Shown: positions 11,623 through 27,252, numbered from the stretch's first letter. The stretch is 64,000 nt of DNA from Crotalaria pallida (GCA_037953625.1 CM075656.1:68467001-68531000), one strand, 5' to 3'. Program-made: numbers and translations. Notes: a model not told the origin generated them from the letters alone.

Positions 11623-12952
11623 ATAAAATATATAATTTTTTTTATTATCTTTCTGAGTTATGACATTGATGTCTTATGTTATGTTACGTTGCATATATAT
11701 TTCAAATGTTTTTGTAATCACTCTCCTCCTCCCCAAATGATTTCTTGCGATTTAATTACTAAACTTTTTCGTAATATTACCTTTAAATTCAAATATTTGT
11801 AAACATAAAAAATTCATTTTAACATGTATGTAAAACTTTCGATGCATTTCGTAAGCAAACGAGTTGAAATATGCTTGGTTCGAGTTCAGTTGTTTATTTG
11901 TTGCACTCAATTTCAAGTTTAAGTTTGATACATTTGGCTCACGAGTCAAGTTTATGAGCCACTTAAAATCTTAGCGAATTTCAAGTTGCTGATATTTTCA
12001 ACCTAAAGAAATAAAAAGAAGAGAAAAAATAACCGATGATACGATGTACAAGAGAAAAAATATAAAAAAATGTAGAACAAAAAGTTATAAAAATATAAGA
12101 TTTACACAATCCTTTGATCCATTTTCATAAATGAAGGTCTATAAATGGGGAAATTGATCGAGAAAAAAGTAGTTTTCCTTTTTACTTTATTTTCACATGA
12201 AGTTTCGACAGCGAGTTATTGAGCTTAGCGGAGAGATGTTTCATGCCCTTTTCCAACAAAAATTCATTTGTTTCTGTTACTAAAATTTTGACAAGTAAAA
12301 AAAATAAATCTTTTGTTAATCTATTATTTACCAAATCAACCAATTATCAAATGTATAATTTAACCACGTTTCTTTCATTATTAACCAATCATAAAATATT
12401 GGGTACAATTTCATCTTTTTTATTTACAGTTTTATTTTTAATTTGAGACAAATTTTTTCATGTTTTTACTAATTTTATGGTACAGATTGAGTAAAAGCCC
12501 TACCCAAAAATATCCCTAAACTTAAAGCCTCAAATGCAACCTTCTTCTGCTAATATAATACTTAATCTTGATTTTGATTTCCCTATCCTTCGAGGGGTAC
12601 AAGCCAACATCTGACGTGAAAAAAATTTATTTCATGTTTCTTGTTTCGAATAAGTTATTGGTAAAATTATGTTTTAGGATTCATGTGTAGTTTTTATAGT
12701 TAACTCAAGTTTTGTTTATGAACGGGTGCATGGGGTATATTATTTTATTATGAACAAATATAACTTTTACCTTGAAATGTATCAAATGTAATTATATTAT
12801 AGCTATTAATGTTATATACGTAGTTTAAAACATTTTAAGAAATAATATAGGAAAGGAAAAGCATCAAAAGAAAAGTTGTTAACAAGGGTAGAAAATTAAA
12901 AGAATTAAAAACTTTGTGATGAATAGAAAACAAAAAGTTCCTTTACAAGAAA

Positions 12953-13222
12953 GGAGGATGTATGCATTGTATTTTCTCAATCAAGGAGGCATATGAGCTA
13001 CGTTCAAATGATATACCCACATATCTTGTTATGGATTGGAGGATGATGTGGCAAACAAAAATTCCGAAAAGTCATAAATTTCATATATGGAAAATGGGTC
13101 ATGATAATTAAACTCCTTACAAATGAAAGGAAAAGCAAGTGGGGACTTGGACATCCCTTTTTCCCATACCGCGTGTGGATACTCTAGAAACTACTTTACA
13201 TGTGACGAGAGACTGTAATCGT
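12953..13222 (+). pseudogene. zf-RVT relic, unit 3
   Basis: Carries CCTTTTTCCC instead of CCTTTTGCCC, which removes the first Cys of the CPY motif. Unit 5, unit 6 and the right part of unit 10 share the change. Confidence 0.68.
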
Positions 13223-15255
13223 TGAACATTTGGCTATTAATTTTGTCTCTATAATTATTTTTGATAAGTTATTAGTTGAACGTTTGGCTATTAATTTTTC
13301 ACTTGCCACAAAAGTATATGGCACAATGAACATTTATGGTTAAAATTTTTTATTAAAATTTTTTATTTAATTCCGATTTCGGTTTATTTCTTGAGACTTG
13401 ATTCCATTTATTTTATTTGGAATTTATTCCTAAAAACTTATTGATCACTTATTCGTTAGTTCTACTAAAGATCTGCATCATAAAGGTAAGTTCTTTACGG
13501 TTTTATTGAAAAATAAAGAGTAAGTGCATATGAAGGATTTAGCATGTCATATCAGAGCCAAAAAGGAATATACTCCCTCCGATTTAGAATATAAACACAA
13601 AAAAACTAAATTCACGCTTATTAAGGATATTTGTTGATTGTATTTAATTTTAACAAATTTATCAAAAAATAGAAGTATTTTAGAAAAGTAGTAATGGGAA
13701 TGAAGCAAAAATTAAATGAAATAACAATTTTGTAGGTATGTTTTAGAAAAGTAGCATTGTAAATGAAACAAAACTTAATAAGGTTAATTACTTTTATATT
13801 TTACACCAAAGGAATTATATACTTTTTTTTCTTATATTTAAAACTAGAGGGCTATGAAGACCCGATACTTAGTACGACACGGATACGGGGATACGTGAAC
13901 TTTTGAAAATTCAAGATACGACACGGTATATGATACGTTGAAACAAATTTATATGTATATATATAAAAAATATTAAAAGAGAGATTCTGCATTATATATT
14001 TTCAGTCACATTGTCATTCGTTCAAAATGACATTAATACAAAACTATAATGATCACAATTTAAAGGACTTAAAAAAGGGTCGGGTTATTTATTTTATTAA
14101 AAATACTAATTAAAAATTTACTTTTAGAAAAATTCAAAATAAAGTCAAGCAAGTATCTGAGGAATATCAAAAAAGTATCAGGGAGTATCAAGAAGTATCT
14201 AAGAAGTATCCTAAAAGTATATATTTTTAGTAAGATAATTAAAGTTAAATAAAAATAATCGGATACTTTTTGGACACATATTAGGTAGTATCGCATATCG
14301 GTATTGGACCCGGATACTTTCCCAATTTTGGAGTGTCTGGGATTCATAGCCGGAGGGTGTATATATTTTCCCACTCTCATACAATGTAAGGGATTCACAC
14401 AATAGTTTTCGTTACTCATCTATGCTAGAGGGCACATTCATGTCTGTGAGTATTTTGGTGACCCTCTAGAGTTTGATAACTTTGGAAACTACATGCTTCA
14501 AAACTTGTAGACAAAATCGTGGTATTAGTTTTCTCGTACTTCTTGTTTATTTTATTGAACCCTTCAACGATATGAAGTGAACTTAATCAGATGATATTTA
14601 TTCACCAAAACCATGGATTGAACAAGAAGTACAAGAGAAAAACATAACACGAATATGAATTCAAGTTTAGTGGCAAGTGGTTTTCCATATCGCAAGCTCT
14701 AGATGGGCATCAAATTGCTCACAGGTGTGAGCATGTCCTCATAACCCTTCAACGATTTTCAAGGGAACTTAGACAATGATTCATTCATCAAAATGTTATG
14801 AATGAGACGAGGAGCAGGTACAATAAACTTTGCATGTGATGTGTGATTATGTGTAACTTTTCTTTGTCATTGTATTCCATAAATCCTAATATATAGCACA
14901 TACATTCGCAAAACATTATGTCACATCATTATTCCATTATTCGTTTATGTAGATTTTCAATTAATGAAATTTACCAATTACTAATATGAAAAAAAATTCC
15001 TGTGACAGGAAACTCCAATTGATTGTCAATAAGAAATTGAGGCTGACCAGCAACTCTGCAATTCCTAATAGAGCAGTTTTACTTGGGGCGGAAATGCCAA
15101 AGATGTAATGCACATAATTTTTAGTTAGGGACAAGTTATGTGCACAATTTAGAGAAAAAATAATGATATAAATATGTACAAAAAAAATCGTATAATAAAA
15201 TCATGTAATGAACCACCTTGTGTTCAATCAACTTACACTCAACATAACAAGAATA

Positions 15256-15621
15256 ATGGCAACGAGATTCCAATTCACAATCAAATGGTTTTTTTTTAAT
15301 TTCTCTGTTAAGTTTCACCTTCACCCTTAGTCATTTCATACTGAAATTTTCTTCATCTGTATGTGGTTAATCCAGAGCTACAACTACTGTCTAGTTCTGT
15401 AAAAAATGGGCTTTACAAAACAAAGTTCTTCACCCAAATACTTTATCACTTCAATTATAATCCATTGAGCTATCAAACTTTTCAACAGAGATATCTTATC
15501 AATGATACATATTGGGGTGGTGTCAAGAAGAAGGCTTCGATCTTTGTATACACAGGAAATGAGGGTGACATTGAATGGTTCACACAGAACACAGGCTTTA
15601 AGTCTGAAATGACACCTTATT
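15256..15621 (+). pseudogene. S28 exon 1 relic, unit 4 (Asp variant)
   Basis: Keeps EGDIEW and the GTAAAA donor; reads FKSEM where unit 2 reads FMYEM. Nearly the same as the unit 7 copy. Confidence 0.78.
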
Positions 15622-16951
15622 GTAAAATATATAATTTTTTTTATTATCTTTCTGAGTTATGACATTGATGTCTTATGTTATGTTACGTTGCATATATATT
15701 TCAAATGTTTTTGTAATCACTCTCCTCCTCCCCAAATGATTTCTTGCGATTTAATTACTAAACTTTTTCGTAATATTACCTTTAAATTCAAATATTTGTA
15801 AACATAAAAAATTCATTTTAACATGTATGTAAAACTTTCGATGCATTTCGTAAGCAAACGAGTTGAAATATGCTTGGTTCGAGTTCAGTTGTTTATTTGT
15901 TGCACTCAATTTCAAGTTTAAGTTTGATACATTTGGCTCACGAGTCAAGTTTATGAGCCACTTAAAATCTTAGCGAATTTCAAGTTGCTGATATTTTCAA
16001 CCTAAAGAAATAAAAAGAAGAGAAAAAATAACCGATGATACGATGTACAAGAGAAAAAATATAAAAAAATGTAGAACAAAAAGTTATAAAAATATAAGAT
16101 TTACACAATCCTTTGATCCATTTTCATAAATGAAGGTCTATAAATGGGGAAATTGATCGAGAAAAAAGTAGTTTTCCTTTTTACTTTATTTTCACATGAA
16201 GTTTCGAGAGCGAGTTATTGAGCTTAGCGGAGAGATGTTTCATGCCCTTTTCCAACAAAAATTCATTTGTTTCTGTTCCTAAAATTTTGACAAGTAAAAA
16301 AAATAAATCTTTTGTTAATCTATTATTTACCAAATCAACCAATTATCAAATGTATAATTTAACCACGTTTCTTTCATTATTAACCAATCATAAAATATTG
16401 GGTACAATTTCATCTTTTTTATTTACAGTTTTATTTTTAATTTGAGACAAATTTTTTCATGTTTTTACTAATTTTATGGTACAGATTGAGTAAAAGCCCT
16501 ACCCAAAAATATCCCTAAACTTAAAGCCTCAAATGCAACATTCTTCTGCTAATATAATACTTAATCTTGATTTTGATTTCCCTATCCTTCGAGGGGTACA
16601 AGCCAACATCTGACGTGAAAAAAATTTATTTCATGTTTCTTGTTTCGAATAAGTTATTGGTAAAATTATGTTTTAGGATTCATGTGTAGTTTTTATAGTT
16701 AACTCAGGTTTTGTTTATGAACGGGTGCATGGGGTATATTATTTTATTATGAACAAATATAACTTTTACCTTGAAATGTATCAAATGTAATTATATTATA
16801 GCTATTAATGTTATATACGTAGTTTAAAACATTTTAAGAAATAATATAGGAAAGGAAAAGCATCAAAAGAAAAGTTGTTAACAAGGGTAGAAAATTAAAA
16901 GAATTAAAAACTTTGCGATGAATAGAAAACAAAAAGTTCCTTTACAAGAAA

Positions 16952-17221
16952 GGAGGATGTATGCATTGTATTTTCTCAATCAAGGAGGCATATGAGCTAC
17001 GTTCAAATGATATACCCACATATCTTGTTATGGATTGGAGGATGATGTGGCAAACAAAAATTCCGAAAAGTCATAAATTTCATATATGGAAAATGGGTCA
17101 TGATAATTAAACTCCTTACAAATGAAAGGAAAAGCAAGTGGGGACTTGGACATCCCTTTTGCCCATACCGCGTGTGGATACTCTAGAAACTACTTTACAT
17201 GTGACGAGAGACTGTAATCGT
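16952..17221 (+). pseudogene. zf-RVT relic, unit 4
   Basis: Retains the CCTTTTGCCC form, so the Cys codon is present. Confidence 0.68.
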
Positions 17222-19253
17222 TGAACATTTGGCTATTAATTTTGTCTCTATAATTATTTTTGATAAGTTATTAGTTGAACGTTTGGCTATTAATTTTTCA
17301 CTTGCCACAAAAGTATATGGCACAATGAACATTTATGGTTAAAATTTTTTATTAAAATTTTTTATTTAATTCCGATTTCGGTTTATTTCTTGAGACTTGA
17401 TTCCATTTATTTTATTTGGAATTTATTCCTAAAAACTTATTGATCACTTATTCGTTAGTTCTACTAAAGATCTGCATCATAAAGGTAAGTTCTTTACGGT
17501 TTTATTGAAAAATAAAGAGTAAGTGCATATGAAGGATTTAGCATGTCATATAAGAGCCAAAAAGGAATATACTCCCTCCGATTTAGAATATAAACACAAA
17601 AAAACTAAATTCACGCTTATTAAGGATATTAGTTGATTGTATTTAATTTTAACAAATTTATCAAAAAATAGAGGTATTTTAGAAAAGTAGTAATGGGAAT
17701 GAAGCAAAAATTAAATGAAATAACAATTTTGTAGGTATGTTTTAGAAAAGTAGCATTGTAAATGAAACAAAACTTAATAAGGTTAATTACTTTTATATTT
17801 TACACCAAAGGAATTATATACTTTTTTTTCTTATATTTAAAACTAGAGGGCTATGAAGACCCGATACTTAGTACGACACGGATACGGGGATACGTGAACT
17901 TTTGAAAATTCAAGATACGACATGGTATATGATACGTTGAAACAAATTTATATGTATATATATAAAAAATATTAAAAGAGAGATTCTGCATTATATATTT
18001 TCAGTCACATTGTCATTCGTTCAAAATGACATTAATACAAAACTATAATGATCACAATTTAAAGGACTTAAAAAAGGGTCGGGTTATTTATTTTATTAAA
18101 AATACTAATTAAAAATTTACTTTTAGAAAAATTCAAAATAAAGTCAAGCAAGTATCTGAGGAATATCAAAAAAGTATCCGGGAGTATCAAGAAGTATCTA
18201 AGAAGTATCCTAAAAGTATATATTTTTAGTAAGATAATTAAAGTTAAATAAAAATAATCGGATACTTTTTGGACACATATTAGGTAGTATCGCATATCGG
18301 TATTGGACCCGGATACTTTCCCAATTTTGGAGTGTCTGGGATTCATAGCCGGAGGGTGTATATATTTTCCCACTCTCATACAATGTAAGGGATTCACACA
18401 ATAGTTTTCGTTACTCATCTATGCTAGAGGGCACATTCATGTCTGTGAGTATTTTGGTGACCCTCTAGAGTTTGATAACTTTGGAAACTACATGCTTCAA
18501 AACTTGTAGACAAAATCGTGGTATTAGTTTTCTCGTACTTCTTGTTTATTTTATTGAACCCTTCAACAATATGAAGTGAACTTAATCAGATGATATTTAT
18601 TCACCAAAACCATCGATTGAACAAGAAGTACAAGAGAAAAACATAACACGAATATGAATTCAAGTTTAGTGGCAAGTGGTTTTCCATATCGCAAGCTCTA
18701 GATGGGCATCAAATTGCTCACAGGTGTGAGCATGTCCTCATAACCCTTCAACGATTTTCAAGGGAACTTAGACAATGATTCATTCATCAAAATGTTATGA
18801 ATGAGACGAGGAGCAGGTATGATAAACTTTGCATGTGATGTGTGATTATGTGAACTTTTCTTTGTCATTGTATTCCATAAATCCTAATATATAGCACATA
18901 CATTCGTAAAACATTATGTCACATCATTATTCCATTATTCGTTTATGTAGATTTTCAATTAATGAAATTTACCAATTACTAATATGAAAAAAAATTCCTG
19001 TGACAGGAAACTCCAATTGATTGTCAATAAGAAATTGAGGCTGACCAGCAACTCTGCAATTCCTAATAGAGCAGTTTTACTTGGGGCGGAAATGCCAAAG
19101 ATGTAATGCACATAATTTTTAGTTAGGGACAAGTTATGTGCACAATTTAGAGAAAAAATAATGATATAAATATGTACAAAAAAAATCGTATAATAAAATC
19201 ATGTAATGATCCACCTTGTGTTCAATCAACTTACACTCAACATAACAAGAATA

Positions 19254-19620
19254 ATGGCAACGAGATTCCAATTCACAATCAAATGGTTTTTTTTTTAATT
19301 TCTCTGTTAAGTTTCACCTTCACCCTTAGTCATTTCATACTGAAATTTTCTTCATCTGTATGTGGTTAATCCAGAGCTACAACTACTGTCTAGTTCTGTA
19401 AAAAATGGGCTTTACAAAACAAAGTTCTTCACCCAAATACTTTATCACTTCAATTATAATCCATTGAGCTATCAAACTTTTCAACAGAGATATCTTATCA
19501 ATGATACATATTGGGGTGGTGTCAAGAAGAAGGCTTCGATCTTTGTATACACAGGAAATGAGGGTCACATTGAATGGTTCACACAGAACACAGGCTTTAA
19601 GTCTGAAATGACACCTTATT
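19254..19620 (+). pseudogene. S28 exon 1 relic, unit 5 (His variant)
   Basis: EGHIEW with ATAAAA at the donor site, as in units 3 and 6. Confidence 0.78.
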
Positions 19621-20950
19621 ATAAAATATATAATTTTTTTTATTATCTTTCTGAGTTATGACATTGATGTCTTATGTTATGTTACGTTGCATATATATTT
19701 CAAATGTTTTTGTAATCACTCTCCTCCTCCCCAAATGATTTCTTGCGATTTAATTACTAAACTTTTTCGTAATATTACCTTTAAATTCAAATATTTGTAA
19801 ACATAAAAAATTCATTTTAACATGTATGTAAAACTTTCGATGCATTTCGTAAGCAAACGAGTTGAAATATGCTTGGTTCGAGTTCAGTTGTTTATTTGTT
19901 GCACTCAATTTCAAGTTTAAGTTTGATACATTTGGCTCACGAGTCAAGTTTATGAGCCACTTAAAATCTTAGCGAATTTCAAGTTGCTGATATTTTCAAC
20001 CTAAAGAAATAAAAAGAAGAGAAAAAATAACCGATGATACGATGTACAAGAGAAAAAATATAAAAAAATGTAGAACAAAAAGTTATAAAAATATAAGATT
20101 TACACAATCCTTTGATCCATTTTCATAAATGAAGGTCTATAAATGGGGAAATTGATCGAGAAAAAAGTAGTTTTCCTTTTTACTTTATTTTCACATGAAG
20201 TTTCGACAGCGAGTTATTGAGCTTAGCGGAGAGATGTTTCATGCCCTTTTCCAACAAAAATTCATTTGTTTCTGTTACTAAAATTTTGACAAGTAAAAAA
20301 AATAAATCTTTTGTTAATCTATTATTTACCAAATCAACCAATTATCAAATGTATAATTTAACCACGTTTCTTTCATTATTAACCAATCATAAAATATTGG
20401 GTACAATTTCATCTTTTTTATTTACAGTTTTATTTTTAATTTGAGACAAATTTTTTCATGTTTTTACTAATTTTATGGTACAGATTGAGTAAAAGCCCTA
20501 CCCAAAAATATCCCTAAACTTAAAGCCTCAAATGCAACCTTCTTCTGCTAATATAATACTTAATCTTGATTTTGATTTCCCTATCCTTCGAGGGGTACAA
20601 GCCAACATCTGACGTGAAAAAAATTTATTTCATGTTTCTTGTTTCGAATAAGTTATTGGTAAAATTATGTTTTAGGATTCATGTGTAGTTTTTATAGTTA
20701 ACTCAAGTTTTGTTTATGAACGGGTGCATGGGGTATATTATTTTATTATGAACAAATATAACTTTTACCTTGAAATGTATCAAATGTAATTATATTATAG
20801 CTATTAATGTTATATACGTAGTTTAAAACATTTTAAGAAATAATATAGGAAAGGAAAAGCATCAAAAGAAAAGTTGTTAACAAGGGTAGAAAATTAAAAG
20901 AATTAAAAACTTTGTGATGAATAGAAAACAAAAAGTTCCTTTACAAGAAA

Positions 20951-21220
20951 GGAGGATGTATGCATTGTATTTTCTCAATCAAGGAGGCATATGAGCTACG
21001 TTCAAATGATATACCCACATATCTTGTTATGGATTGGAGGATGATGTGGCAAACAAAAATTCCGAAAAGTCATAAATTTCATATATGGAAAATGGGTCAT
21101 GATAATTAAACTCCTTACAAATGAAAGGAAAAGCAAGTGGGGACTTGGACATCCCTTTTTCCCATACCGCGTGTGGATACTCTAGAAACTACTTTACATG
21201 TGACGAGAGACTGTAATCGT
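20951..21220 (+). pseudogene. zf-RVT relic, unit 5
   Basis: Has the CCTTTTTCCC change seen in unit 3. Confidence 0.68.
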
Positions 21221-23252
21221 TGAACATTTGGCTATTAATTTTGTCTCTATAATTATTTTTGATAAGTTATTAGTTGAACGTTTGGCTATTAATTTTTCAC
21301 TTGCCACAAAAGTATATGGCACAATGAACATTTATGGTTAAAATTTTTTATTAAAATTTTTTATTTAATTCCGATTTCGGTTTATTTCTTGAGACTTGAT
21401 TCCATTTATTTTATTTGGAATTTATTCCTAAAAACTTATTGATCACTTATTCGTTAGTTCTACTAAAGATCTGCATCATAAAGGTAAGTTCTTTACGGTT
21501 TTATTGAAAAATAAAGAGTAAGTGCATATGAAGGATTTAGCATGTCATATCAGAGCCAAAAAGGAATATACTCCCTCCGATTTAGAATATAAACACAAAA
21601 AAACTAAATTCACGCTTATTAAGGATATTTGTTGATTGTATTTAATTTTAACAAATTTATCAAAAAATAGAAGTATTTTAGAAAAGTAGTAATGGGAATG
21701 AAGCAAAAATTAAATGAAATAACAATTTTGTAGGTATGTTTTAGAAAAGTAGCATTGTAAATGAAACAAAACTTAATAAGGTTAATTACTTTTATATTTT
21801 ACACCAAAGGAATTATATACTTTTTTTTCTTATATTTAAAACTAGAGGGCTATGAAGACCCGATACTTAGTACGACACAGATACGGGGATACGTGAACTT
21901 TTGAAAATTCAAGATACGACATGGTATATGATACGTTGAAACAAATTTATATGTATATATATAAAAAATATTAAAAGAGAGATTCTGCATTATATATTTT
22001 CAGTCACATTGTCATTCGTTCAAAATGACATTAATACAAAACTATAATGATCACAATTTAAAGGACTTAAAAAAGGGTCGGGTTATTTATTTTATTAAAA
22101 ATACTAATTAAAAATTTACTTTTAGAAAAATTCAAAATAAAGTCAAGCAAGTATCTGAGGAATATCAAAAAAGTATCCGGGAGTATCAAGAAGTATCTAA
22201 GAAGTATCCTAAAAGTATATATTTTTAGTAAGATAATTAAAGTTAAATAAAAATAATCGGATACTTTTTGGACACATATTAGGTAGTATCGCATATCGGT
22301 ATTGGACCCGGATACTTTCCCAATTTTGGAGTGTCTGGGATTCATAGCCGGAGGGTGTATATATTTTCCCACTCTCATACAATGTAAGGGATTCACACAA
22401 TAGTTTTCGTTACTCATCTATGCTAGAGGGCACATTCATGTCTGTGAGTATTTTGGTGACCCTCTAGAGTTTGATAACTTTGGAAACTACATGCTTCAAA
22501 ACTTGTAGACAAAATCGTGGTATTAGTTTTCTCGTACTTCTTGTTTATTTTATTGAACCCTTCAACAATATGAAGTGAACTTAATCAGATGATATTTATT
22601 CACCAAAACCATCGATTGAACAAGAAGTACAAGAGAAAAACATAACACGAATATGAATTCAAGTTTAGTGGCAAGTGGTTTTCCATATCGCAAGCTCTAG
22701 ATGGGCATCAAATTGCTCACAGGTGTGAGCATGTCCTTATAACCCTTCAACGATTTTCAAGGGAACTTAGACAATGATTCATTCATCAAAATGTTATGAA
22801 TGAGACGAGGAGCAGGTATGATAAACTTTGCATGTGATGTGTGATTATGTGAACTTTTCTTTGTCATTGTATTCCATAAATCCTAATATATAGCACATAC
22901 ATTCGTAAAACATTATGTCACATCATTATTCCATTATTCGTTTATGTAGATTTTCAATTAATGAAATTTACCAATTACTAATATGAAAAAAAATTCCTGT
23001 GACAGGAAACTCCAATTGATTGTCAATAAGAAATTGAGGCTGACCAGCAACTCTGCAATTCCTAATAGAGCAGTTTTACTTGGGGCGGAAATGCCAAAGA
23101 TGTAATGCACATAATTTTTAGTTAGGGACAAGTTATGTGCACAATTTAGAGAAAAAATAATGATATAAATATGTACAAAAAAAATCGTATAATAAAATCA
23201 TGTAATGATCCACCTTGTGTTCAATCAACTTACACTCAACATAACAAGAATA

Positions 23253-23619
23253 ATGGCAACGAGATTCCAATTCACAATCAAATGGTTTTTTTTTTAATTT
23301 CTCTGTTAAGTTTCACCTTCACCCTTAGTCATTTCATACTGAAATTTTCTTCATCTGTATGTGGTTAATCCAGAGCTACAACTACTGTCTAGTTCTGTAA
23401 AAAATGGGCTTTACAAAACAAAGTTCTTCACCCAAATACTTTATCACTTCAATTATAATCCATTGAGCTATCAAACTTTTCAACAGAGATATCTTATCAA
23501 TGATACATATTGGGGTGGTGTCAAGAAGAAGGCTTCGATCTTTGTATACACAGGAAATGAGGGTCACATTGAATGGTTCACACAGAACACAGGCTTTAAG
23601 TCTGAAATGACACCTTATT
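23253..23619 (+). pseudogene. S28 exon 1 relic, unit 6 (His variant)
   Basis: EGHIEW with ATAAAA at the donor site. Confidence 0.78.
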
Positions 23620-24949
23620 ATAAAATATATAATTTTTTTTATTATCTTTCTGAGTTATGACATTGATGTCTTATGTTATGTTACGTTGCATATATATTTC
23701 AAATGTTTTTGTAATCACTCTCCTCCTCCCCAAATGATTTCTTGCGATTTAATTACTAAACTTTTTCGTAATATTACCTTTAAATTCAAATATTTGTAAA
23801 CATAAAAAATTCATTTTAACATGTATGTAAAACTTTCGATGCATTTCGTAAGCAAACGAGTTGAAATATGCTTGGTTCGAGTTCAGTTGTTTATTTGTTG
23901 CACTCAATTTCAAGTTTAAGTTTGATACATTTGGCTCACGAGTCAAGTTTATGAGCCACTTAAAATCTTAGCGAATTTCAAGTTGCTGATATTTTCAACC
24001 TAAAGAAATAAAAAGAAGAGAAAAAATAACCGATGATACGATGTACAAGAGAAAAAATATAAAAAAATGTAGAACAAAAAGTTATAAAAATATAAGATTT
24101 ACACAATCCTTTGATCCATTTTCATAAATGAAGGTCTATAAATGGGGAAATTGATCGAGAAAAAAGTAGTTTTCCTTTTTACTTTATTTTCACATGAAGT
24201 TTCGACAGCGAGTTATTGAGCTTAGCGGAGAGATGTTTCATGCCCTTTTCCAACAAAAATTCATTTGTTTCTGTTACTAAAATTTTGACAAGTAAAAAAA
24301 ATAAATCTTTTGTTAATCTATTATTTACCAAATCAACCAATTATCAAATGTATAATTTAACCACGTTTCTTTCATTATTAACCAATCATAAAATATTGGG
24401 TACAATTTCATCTTTTTTATTTACAGTTTTATTTTTAATTTGAGACAAATTTTTTCATGTTTTTACTAATTTTATGGTACAGATTGAGTAAAAGCCCTAC
24501 CCAAAAATATCCCTAAACTTAAAGCCTCAAATGCAACCTTCTTCTGCTAATATAATACTTAATCTTGATTTTGATTTCCCTATCCTTCGAGGGGTACAAG
24601 CCAACATCTGACGTGAAAAAAATTTATTTCATGTTTCTTGTTTCGAATAAGTTATTGGTAAAATTATGTTTTAGGATTCATGTGTAGTTTTTATAGTTAA
24701 CTCAAGTTTTGTTTATGAACGGGTGCATGGGGTATATTATTTTATTATGAACAAATATAACTTTTACCTTGAAATGTATCAAATGTAATTATATTATAGC
24801 TATTAATGTTATATACGTAGTTTAAAACATTTTAAGAAATAATATAGGAAAGGAAAAGCATCAAAAGAAAAGTTGTTAACAAGGGTAGAAAATTAAAAGA
24901 ATTAAAAACTTTGTGATGAATAGAAAACAAAAAGTTCCTTTACAAGAAA

Positions 24950-25219
24950 GGAGGATGTATGCATTGTATTTTCTCAATCAAGGAGGCATATGAGCTACGT
25001 TCAAATGATATACCCACATATCTTGTTATGGATTGGAGGATGATGTGGCAAACAAAAATTCCGAAAAGTCATAAATTTCATATATGGAAAATGGGTCATG
25101 ATAATTAAACTCCTTACAAATGAAAGGAAAAGCAAGTGGGGACTTGGACATCCCTTTTTCCCATACCGCGTGTGGATACTCTAGAAACTACTTTACATGT
25201 GACGAGAGACTGTAATCGT
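24950..25219 (+). pseudogene. zf-RVT relic, unit 6
   Basis: CCTTTTTCCC form. Confidence 0.68.
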
Positions 25220-27252
25220 TGAACATTTGGCTATTAATTTTGTCTCTATAATTATTTTTGATAAGTTATTAGTTGAACGTTTGGCTATTAATTTTTCACT
25301 TGCCACAAAAGTATATGGCACAATGAACATTTATGGTTAAAATTTTTTATTAAAATTTTTTATTTAATTCCGATTTCGGTTTATTTCTTGAGACTTGATT
25401 CCATTTATTTTATTTGGAATTTATTCCTAAAAACTTATTGATCACTTATTCGTTAGTTCTACTAAAGATCTGCATCATAAAGGTAAGTTCTTTACGGTTT
25501 TATTGAAAAATAAAGAGTAAGTGCATATGAAGGATTTAGCATGTCATATCAGAGCCAAAAAGGAATATACTCCCTCCGATTTAGAATATAAACACAAAAA
25601 AACTAAATTCACGCTTATTAAGGATATTTGTTGATTGTATTTAATTTTAACAAATTTATCAAAAAATAGAAGTATTTTAGAAAAGTAGTAATGGGAATGA
25701 AGCAAAAATTAAATGAAATAACAATTTTGTAGGTATGTTTTAGAAAAGTAGCATTGTAAATGAAACAAAACTTAATAAGGTTAATTACTTTTATATTTTA
25801 CACCAAAGGAATTATATACTTTTTTTTCTTATATTTAAAACTAGAGGGCTATGAAGACCCGATACTTAGTACGACACGGATACGGGGATACGTGAACTTT
25901 TGAAAATTCAAGATACGACACGGTATATGATACGTTGAAACAAATTTATATGTATATATATAAAAAATATTAAAAGAGAGATTCTGCATTATATATTTTC
26001 AGTCACATTGTCATTCGTTCAAAATGACATTAATACAAAACTATAATGATCACAATTTAAAGGACTTAAAAAAGGGTCGGGTTATTTATTTTATTAAAAA
26101 TACTAATTAAAAATTTACTTTTAGAAAAATTCAAAATAAAGTCAAGCAAGTATCTGAGGAATATCAAAAAAGTATCAGGGAGTATCAAGAAGTATCTAAG
26201 AAGTATCCTAAAAGTATATATTTTTAGTAAGATAATTAAAGTTAAATAAAAATAATCGGATACTTTTTGGACACATATTAGGTAGTATCGCATATCGGTA
26301 TTGGACCCGGATACTTTCCCAATTTTGGAGTGTCTGGGATTCATAGCCGGAGGGTGTATATATTTTCCCACTCTCATACAATGTAAGGGATTCACACAAT
26401 AGTTTTCGTTACTCATCTATGCTAGAGGGCACATTCATGTCTGTGAGTATTTTGGTGACCCTCTAGAGTTTGATAACTTTGGAAACTACATGCTTCAAAA
26501 CTTGTAGACAAAATCGTGGTATTAGTTTTCTCGTACTTCTTGTTTATTTTATTGAACCCTTCAACGATATGAAGTGAACTTAATCAGATGATATTTATTC
26601 ACCAAAACCATGGATTGAACAAGAAGTACAAGAGAAAAACATAACACGAATATGAATTCAAGTTTAGTGGCAAGTGGTTTTCCATATCGCAAGCTCTAGA
26701 TGGGCATCAAATTGCTCACAGGTGTGAGCATGTCCTCATAACCCTTCAACGATTTTCAAGGGAACTTAGACAATGATTCATTCATCAAAATGTTATGAAT
26801 GAGACGAGGAGCAGGTACAATAAACTTTGCATGTGATGTGTGATTATGTGTAACTTTTCTTTGTCATTGTATTCCATAAATCCTAATATATAGCACATAC
26901 ATTCGCAAAACATTATGTCACATCATTATTCCATTATTCGTTTATGTAGATTTTCAATTAATGAAATTTACCAATTACTAATATGAAAAAAAATTCCTGT
27001 GACAGGAAACTCCAATTGATTGTCAATAAGAAATTGAGGCTGACCAGCAACTCTGCAATTCCTAATAGAGCAGTTTTACTTGGGGCGGAAATGCCAAAGA
27101 TGTAATGCACATAATTTTTAGTTAGGGACAAGTTATGTGCACAATTTAGAGAAAAAATAATGATATAAATATGTACAAAAAAAATCGTATAATAAAATCA
27201 TGTAATGAACCACCTTGTGTTCAATCAACTTACACTCAACATAACAAGAATA

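Larger units (their letters stand above)
9461..13459. repeat. Satellite monomer, unit 3 (3999 bp)
   Basis: First unit with the 28-bp deletion (CCAAAGATG joined to TAATTC near 11105). Variant marks: TATAAGAGCC near 9550, GACATGG near 9921, GTATCCGGG near 10177, and GGTCACATT in the S28 relic. Confidence 0.95.
13460..17458. repeat. Satellite monomer, unit 4 (3999 bp)
   Basis: Marks: TATCAGAGCC near 13548, GACACGG near 13919, CCATGGATTG near 14610, and TTCGCAAAAC near 14905. The last is shared only with unit 7, 11,997 bp downstream. Confidence 0.95.
17459..21457. repeat. Satellite monomer, unit 5 (3999 bp)
   Basis: Shares with unit 3 the TATAAGAGCC, GACATGG, GTATCCGGG and His-variant marks. 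Confidence 0.95.
21458..25456. repeat. Satellite monomer, unit 6 (3999 bp)
   Basis: Mosaic: TATCAGAGCC and AGAAGTATTTT (21548-21671) as in unit 4, then GACATGG (21921) and His-variant marks as in units 3 and 5. The switch lies between about 21671 and 21921. Confidence 0.95.
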